From Alligator mississippiensis (taxonomy: Eukaryota > Chordata > Crocodylia > Alligatoridae), in contig NC_081830.1 in NCBI RefSeq assembly GCF_030867095.1, forward strand, positions 34,207,832 through 34,271,831: a DNA stretch of 64,000 nt, read 5' to 3'. Position numbers and translations under genes: made by a program. Shown in pieces: positions 58,636 to 64,000 of the stretch. The notes below the pieces were generated by a model. It did not search any database, was not told the DNA's origin, and saw nothing but the letters and a program-made list of their open reading frames with translations. Numbering within the stretch: the first letter of the stretch is position 1; each line of letters opens with the position of its first letter.

Positions 58636-59592
58636 TCATGACATCCCAGCCCACTGGGTGATCAACAGGTACTTTTTCACAGCATCTTTTAAGGCCTCCT
58701 TCATTTGTTCATTTCTTAGGCTGAAGATGAATGGATTTAGGAGGGGTGTCACAATGCTGGATAAAACTGAAAGAATTTTGTTGAATTTCATGGAATCACT
58801 TTGTGAAGGTCTGACATAGACAAACATGGTGATGCCAAATCCCAGTGAAACAACAGTGAAGTGAGAGGCACAAGTGGCAAATGCTTTTTGCCTCCCTTGT
58901 GCAGATGGAATCTTAAGTATAGTGGAGATTATGTAGGCATAGGAGACCACAGTCAATGAGAGAGAGCCAAGCAGCAGAACCAGAGACACTATGAAGTCAA
59001 TGAATTCAATGAGCTGGACATCAGCACAAGCAAGGTGCAGCAGTGGTGCACTGTCACAAAAGTAGTGGTTGATCACATTGGGACCACAGTAGGGCAATTG
59101 TGCTTTCAGGATCAATGATGACAAAATCATGAAGAGACCTCCTGCCCAAGAACCAATGACCAGCTGAATGCATATCTTTCCAGTCATGATTGTGGAATAC
59201 CTCAGTGGATTGCATATAGCAACATATCGGTCATAAGACATGATGGCAAAGAGGATGAATTCTGTTGTGCCCATGAAGAAGTAAAAAAAGAGCTGGCTAA
59301 AGCAGCCAGTAAAAGAAATAGCTTTTTTCTCAGACAGGAAGTTGGCCAACATTTTAGGAACCAGAGAAGAAGTCATGAGGATCTCTATGAAGGACAGGTT
59401 ACTGAGGAAATAATACATTGGGGAATGGAGACGGTGATCAATACATATCAGTACAATGATGAGGATGTTTCCCAGTACAGTCACTAGATAGATGAGTAAG
59501 AATATGATGAAAAGGATTATCTCCACCTCATGGATATTAGGAAATCCAACCAAGATGAACTCTGTCACCGCTGTCACATTCACTGTTTCCAT
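58636..59592 (-). CDS. Intact olfactory receptor, class II, OR6-like
   Basis: A 318-residue odorant receptor with no interruptions. Landmarks: a glycosylation site NVT (5-7), TVLGNILII in TM1 (38-46), LHSPMYYFL (55-63), Cys97 and Cys179 for the disulfide, [10 protein letters not shown] (118-127), KAFATCASH (236-244), RPSQSDSMKF (261-270) and [12 protein letters not shown] (283-294). The start is supported by a splice acceptor (ttttttctgtgtag, then gcacag) whose exon begins at 59611, 19 nt upstream. Its paralogue at 50768 differs mostly in TM4, the extracellular loops and the C-terminal 18 residues, the pattern expected after tandem duplication. Expression is presumably in olfactory neurons under its own upstream promoter, which is not visible here. 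The ligand is unknown. Confidence 0.95.
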   Translation of the reverse strand: METVNVTAVTEFILVGFPNIHEVEIILFIIFLLIYLVTVLGNILIIVLICIDHRLHSPMYYFLSNLSFIEILMTSSLVPKMLANFLSEKKAISFTGCFSQLFFYFFMGTTEFILFAIMSYDRYVAICNPLRYSTIMTGKICIQLVIGSWAGGLFMILSSLILKAQLPYCGPNVINHYFCDSAPLLHLACADVQLIEFIDFIVSLVLLLGSLSLTVVSYAYIISTILKIPSAQGRQKAFATCASHFTVVSLGFGITMFVYVRPSQSDSMKFNKILSVLSSIVTPLLNPFIFSLRNEQMKEALKDAVKKYLLITQWAGMS

Positions 59593-59611
59593 GTGTCTTC
59601 TGTGTCTGTGC

Positions 59612-60559
59612 CTACACAGAAAAAAAATAAAGTAAAAAATTATAGTAAAAGGATTTCCTAAGTGTATGCATAGGTGCTAGAAGAAAAAATGGAGGTGGAG
59701 GACTCTCCCATGTTCTAATCTTATATGGCACTTGCCCAGGGAGCAGGAAACCATGATTTCAGGCTCCTTTCATTCAGAGTTTGAACCCACAGATCCCATT
59801 TCCAGTATACTATTCTAAGTGCTAGATCATAGACTAGCCATTGTGTATAGCCCTCCTCTTGAAGCTGACCTACAAGACATCCAGGAAGGTAAAGTATGCT
59901 GGGCCAGGAGAAAGAGAGAAAGCTTAAAGTTGGTCTGGCTCACTGAAATGCATGATGTTCAGGAAGACAAATACCCTGGGCTTTCTCCTGCCCCCATTGG
60001 CTTTTCTGCATTGTGCCTTTAACATTCATGGAATAAAACAGCTGAACAGCAGTGGGATAACTTCCTTCCCATTAGGGCCATGAATGGCATGGAAACAATG
60101 CCTTTTGGTGAGCTCAGTGCTACTGGTATCTATTAATCATGTTCTGAGCTTGCCTACTGGATTAGGTCCCTCAAAACACATTGATATGCACATATTTTCT
60201 GTATCTTTAAGTGTCTTAAATGTCATCTTGGCACCTCTCAGATTTATTTTGTGTATGCACAGTTGCAGCATTCAAGGTATCTAGGGAAAGTCACTGCTGA
60301 AAAGTTAGGCATCTTTTTTATTCTATTTTAGGTGCATAATTGATCGGGCAAAGGTTTTGTGGATTACATTCTTTGGGTAGCATTCAAATGGTATCTGTGT
60401 CCCACTTTAGGTACTTAGGTGCTTTTGTGGATCTGCGTATAGTTCCTTAATAAAAGGTCTTAAGTAGAATTTAGGTGCCCTAGGTCAAATCCAGGTTCCT
60501 GAAAACCTCTGCTCAGTTTTCCTCCTGTACCAGCAGGTTGAGTGTCTAGTAATTAGCTG
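59612..60559. other. Upstream flank of the receptor at 58636
   Basis: No coding region recognised. The leader exon and promoter of the receptor are expected on this side but are not identifiable by eye. Confidence 0.4.
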
Positions 60560-61215
60560 ATTGCCAGATGGCTCTAGGACTCCACAGGGCTGTTCCTGAT
60601 GCTGTTCCCTGTCAACCAACAATCAGCTGATCAGGATGGCCCAGGGCTCAAACCTTGGGGCCATCCTGATCTCTCATCAGCTGGCATGGACAGCCTGGGG
60701 ATTTGAGTCCCAAGGCCTTCTCTGTCAGCTTCAGATAGGAAGGGGGGCTGCTGATGATTAGGGAGGGGAAACATTTGAACCCTGAAGCCAAATTGATCTG
60801 CTGTTGGCTCAAGCCCAAAGGAGGTCCCTGCCACTTGACAATCAGATTATGCAGACAGCTAGGCCCCAGGGTTAGAGTCCCAGGACCTCCTTGATCTGAC
60901 ACCAGATGGCAGGGACTGGCCCCGGGCTCAGCCTTTAGGCTGTCCCTGCCAACAATGGTCTCAAGGTCTGAATCCTGGGTCATCCTGATCTGCCATCAGC
61001 TGTCAGGGACTGTCCCAGGATTTGATTCATAGGATAGTCCATGGCTGCAGATGATAGCTGATCAGGATGGCACTGTGTTTTAATCCCTGGAGCTGCCCTG
61101 GCCTGCTGTCAGCTGACAGGGACCACACTGGGGCTCATTCCCCCAAGCAGTTCCAGCCAGCCAACAATCAATTGATCAGGCCAGCTCTGGTGCTCAGGAC
61201 TTAGGGCAGTCCCTG
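60560..61215. repeat. Degenerate array of palindromic units
   Basis: About eight irregular units of roughly 70-90 bp carry 'agctgatcaggatggc' and its reverse complement in turn, linked by 'gggctcaaaccttggggcc'-like text. One unit is a strong hairpin: gatcaggatggccc (60629-60642) pairs exactly with gggccatcctgatc (60658-60671) across a 15-base loop. No coding signal. Confidence 0.65.
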
Positions 61216-61520
61216 TATGGCACAGTACATGTTGAAGTTATAACCATGCAAACCAAGATATTACATACTTTCCAAGTAACAACTTTGTGGCTGTTTTGCG
61301 ATTTTTGTGGGACTATACATTCTGTGATCACATGTCCAGTTGCTATTTCTGGTATGATTAACACCTTAATTGCTCCAGAAACATAATGTATGTGAGGGGC
61401 CTGAAGCAACTACAAGAATAGAATGCCACCCTTAGAAGCAAAGGAAATAAATCATGTTTTGAACAGCTTAGCCTTAACCTATGGAACTTGTTTCTATTGG
61501 TTTGATAGAGTTCAAACACT

Positions 61521-61645
61521 GTAATTCTCAACCAGAGTGCCATGGCACCCTGGGGTGTCTTGAGATCATTTCAAGGGTGCCATGCGATGCCAGGTAATGT
61601 TAAGTGCCAGCACTGTTAAGTGTACAAACATGGTTCACAACATCA
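61521..61645 (+). repeat. Interspersed repeat, same family as 47081-47190
   Basis: Starts 'aattctcaaccagagtgcca' and continues 'ccctggggtgtcttgagatc'. Paired by eye with the - strand copy at 47081. Confidence 0.6.
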
Positions 61646-61962
61646 ACCCAGAGTTTTCACCTAAGAATCCACAATGTTAAAAGTATTCTGACCTGTAGTA
61701 ACATTTCCCAGTTCTTTGCAACAGAAGAATTGCTCTATTATGTTTCTTCTTTATTTAAAAACAAACAAAAAACAAACAAGCAGAATAAGAACAAGTTAAA
61801 ACTAAGAGTGGGCATTTTCTGAGGACTGCCTATATGGTAAAGGAAACCCAGGTTAGATGAGCAACTGGCTTGATCAAGAACAGCAAGACTTGCAGTATTT
61901 TTATTTCTACATTGTTTCTCTTTTTCATATTTAAGCCCTGATGGATCAAAGAACACAAAAAA

Positions 61963-63290
61963 ATTATAGAATCATAAAAAAATTAGGGTTGGAGGGGACC
62001 TCAGGAGGTCATCTAATCCAACCCCCTGCTCAAATCAGGACCATCCCCAACTAGATCATCCCAGCCAAAGCTTTGCCTAGCCAAGTCTTAAAAACCACCA
62101 GGGATGGGGCTTTCACCACATTTCTGGGTAACCAGTTTCAGTGTTTTATTACCCTCTTAGTGAGAAAATTCTTCCTAGTATCTACCCTAAACTTGGCTTG
62201 CTGCAACTTGAAATCATTGTTCCTTATTCTGTCATCTGCTACCACTGAGAACAGTGTAGCTTGGGGTAGGCAACCCCCGGCATAGGTGCAAAAGTGTGGC
62301 ACTCAAAGTCATTTTGCTTGGCACGCATGCCTCTGGGTGGATGACAGGGAAGGGGCCGGGGCTGTATGGCCAGAAGGATCAGGCCCTTTGTGTCTCCCCT
62401 GCCATCCACCCCTGGCACGCCAACATTTTACAAGTTGAAGTTGTGGGTGTTCTTGGCATTCTGTCCAGAAATGTTGCTGACCCCTCGCTAGCTCCATCCT
62501 CTTTTGAACCCCCCCTTCAGCTAAGTTGAAGGCCGCTATTAAATCCCCTCCCTGTCTTCTCGAGACCTAAATAAGCCCAGTTCCCTCAGTCTTTCCTCAT
62601 AAGTCACGTCCCCCAGCCCCATCACCACTTTTGTTGTCACCACTTTTGTTGACTCTCTCCAATTTGTCCACATCTTTTCTGTAGTGGGAGGCCCAAAACT
62701 GAACACAGTACTCCAGTGCTGAATAGAGGAGAATAATCACTTCCTTTGACCAGATGGCAAAATACCTACCAATGTAGCCCAGTATGCTGTTAGCCTTCTT
62801 GGCAGCAATAGTACGCTGCTGACTCATATTCAGCTTATTGTCCGCTGTAACCCCCAGGTCCTTTTCTGCAGAGCTGCTGCCCAGCCAGTCAGCCCCCAGC
62901 CTGTACCAGTGCATGGGATTGCCCTGTCCTAAGTCCAGGACTTTACACTTGTTCTTCTTGGACCTCATGAGATTTCTTTTGGCCCAATCCTCCAATTTGT
63001 CTAGGCCACTCTGAATCCTAGCCCTACCCTCCAATGTATCTACTACTCCCCCACAGCTTGGTGTCATCTGCAAACTTGCTGTGGGTGCACTCCATGCCAT
63101 TTCTCAGGTTGTTGTTGAAGACATTGAACAAAACTGGCCCCAGGACTGACACCTGGGGCACTCCATTTGATACTGGCTGCCAACTAGACATCAAGCCATT
63201 GATTTACTACTCTCTGATCCTGATACTCCAGCCAGTTTTCAATCCACCTTACAGCCCATTCATGCAGCCCATACTTCCTTAGCTTGACTA
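61963..63290 (-). mobile_element. CR1 LINE, 3' part, split by a DNA transposon
   Basis: The 3' terminus 'atagaatcataaaaaaatta' is at the left, then a tail very like the copy at 43131. After the insert (62262-62485) come reverse transcriptase pieces (62597-63100) with LEYCVQFWASHYRKDVDKLE and EKDLGVTADNKLNMSQ. FADDTK-like codons are near 63060. 5'-truncated near 63290, with several stops and frame changes. Confidence 0.85.
62262..62485. mobile_element. hAT-like non-autonomous DNA transposon in CR1
   Basis: The ends tggggtaggcaac and, in reverse complement, aggggtcagcaac match at 10 of 13 positions and have the wording of hAT-type repeats. The 224-bp block interrupts CR1 text that is continuous in the copy at 43131. 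TAGCT occurs at both borders (62257-62261 and 62489-62493), perhaps part of a decayed 8-bp duplication. Confidence 0.6.
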
Positions 63291-63465
63291 AGGAGATCAT
63301 TGGAGCTTTTCTGGCATGCATTAGCTGTCATCTTCCTCTAAATTTATGAGAAGGATCTGAAATGGAACGAAGAACACAGACACCATCTGTTTCTGGATGG
63401 AAGAGTTTGGATCTGTATTTGAGTTTGATCAGTCAAATCTGGGACATTATTCTGCATGTAAACAC

Positions 63466-63530
63466 CATAGAATTATAGCATTCAAAAGGACCTCAAGGAT
63501 CTTCTGGTCCAATCCTTGAACATATACAGG
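63466..63530 (-). mobile_element. CR1 3' tail fragment
   Basis: 'catagaattatagcattcaa' then 'ggacctcaaggatcttctgg', degenerate CR1 terminal wording. Confidence 0.55.
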
Positions 63531-63739
63531 AATGCTTTGACAGTAACTAATCCTAAAAATTCTGGTAAAGAAAGACTTCAGGTCAGACCTTCAGCTGGTA
63601 TAAATTGGTTTATCTCCATTTTACCTGACCCTAAGTCTTGAAAATTATAAATTATAGCATTGATCTCTCAGATTTTCAAACCTTTAAAGGTGAAGGTGTC
63701 TCATTTACAGGCCACTGAGACAGAGATCTGTTGTTTTTT

Positions 63740-63957
63740 AAGGCTCAGCATAAAAAGATGTGGCCAATATGAGGCACCAGCCCCAGCCAACTTTACCTTG
63801 CTGGTAGGTCTTGGTACCCATTGCATATTAGGCTGGGTGAGTCTCAGGGACACACTGGAAGTGGATAGGATGTATGAAACCCACTGCCCACACTTAGGAT
63901 TAAATATAGGTCCTGATTCTGTAATTAGTTGCCTTATCAACTGAGCAGCGCAGCTTC
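63740..63957 (-). repeat. tRNA-derived SINE, probable
   Basis: On the - strand a tRNA-like head ('gctcagttgataaggcaac') is followed by a body with 'gggcagtgggtttcatacat', 'gagactcacccagcctaat' and 'gcaatgggtacc'. I associate this wording with reptile SINEs. The family is not verified. Confidence 0.45.
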
Positions 63958-64000
63958 CTTTCCAAACCTTTGCTCAAAGCAAATAGCAAGCTACTCCACG

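Overview
This window looks like chromosomal DNA from a sauropsid, most likely a crocodilian, with a turtle as the next choice. It carries five single-exon olfactory receptor (OR) loci in a sea of CR1 LINEs of several ages. A Tx1-type LINE, Ty3/gypsy elements of the Gmr1 type, short inverted-repeat transposons and tRNA-derived short repeats are also present. No L1/Alu mammalian signature was seen, and the element mix is too varied for a typical bird. The species call is inference.

Host genes. Three OR loci form one subfamily (OR4-like): an intact gene on the + strand (125-1069), a heavily decayed pseudogene on the - strand (14442-15389), and a - strand copy interrupted only by two in-frame UAG codons (39596-40531). 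Two further intact genes on the - strand (50768-51724 and 58636-59592) are paralogues of a second subfamily (OR6-like), about 71% identical by hand count and alignable without gaps over 318 residues. All five loci have a 3' splice acceptor 19-20 nt upstream of the ATG. This fixes the starts and implies upstream non-coding leader exons outside the coding exon.

Repeats, left to right. A solo LTR with exact 5-bp target duplications lies at 1747-2916. A Tx1-type LINE (about 6186-11990, - strand) is split by a CR1 (8366-10740). Part of a Gmr1-like Ty3/gypsy element occupies about 16283-18390. A retrovirus-type LTR lies at 19292-19972. The centrepiece is an 11.5-kb Gmr1-like Ty3/gypsy fossil (20100-31603, - strand). 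It has two LTRs, a tRNA-Gly-type primer site, a SCAN-like capsid region, and the unusual order protease-integrase-reverse transcriptase. A nearly full-length CR1 sits inside its 3' LTR (20372-24709). A solo LTR of the 1747-2916 family sits at the end of its gag region (28324-29652) and itself holds a CR1 tail. Further CR1 copies lie at 33096-36160, 43131-44215, 44975-46240, 55168-56250 and 61963-63290, with small tails elsewhere.

Short DNA transposons include a 264-bp element with inverted ends and exact ATA duplications (53388-53651) and a hAT-like insert inside the last CR1 (62262-62485). A palindromic degenerate array lies at about 60560-61215. The remaining AT-rich stretches hold no gene I can support. 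Only the OR genes are likely to act in the host. They are chemosensory receptors of the nasal epithelium, each normally expressed alone rather than as an operon. All of this was read by eye; no search was run, and element edges marked 'about' may be off by tens of bases.
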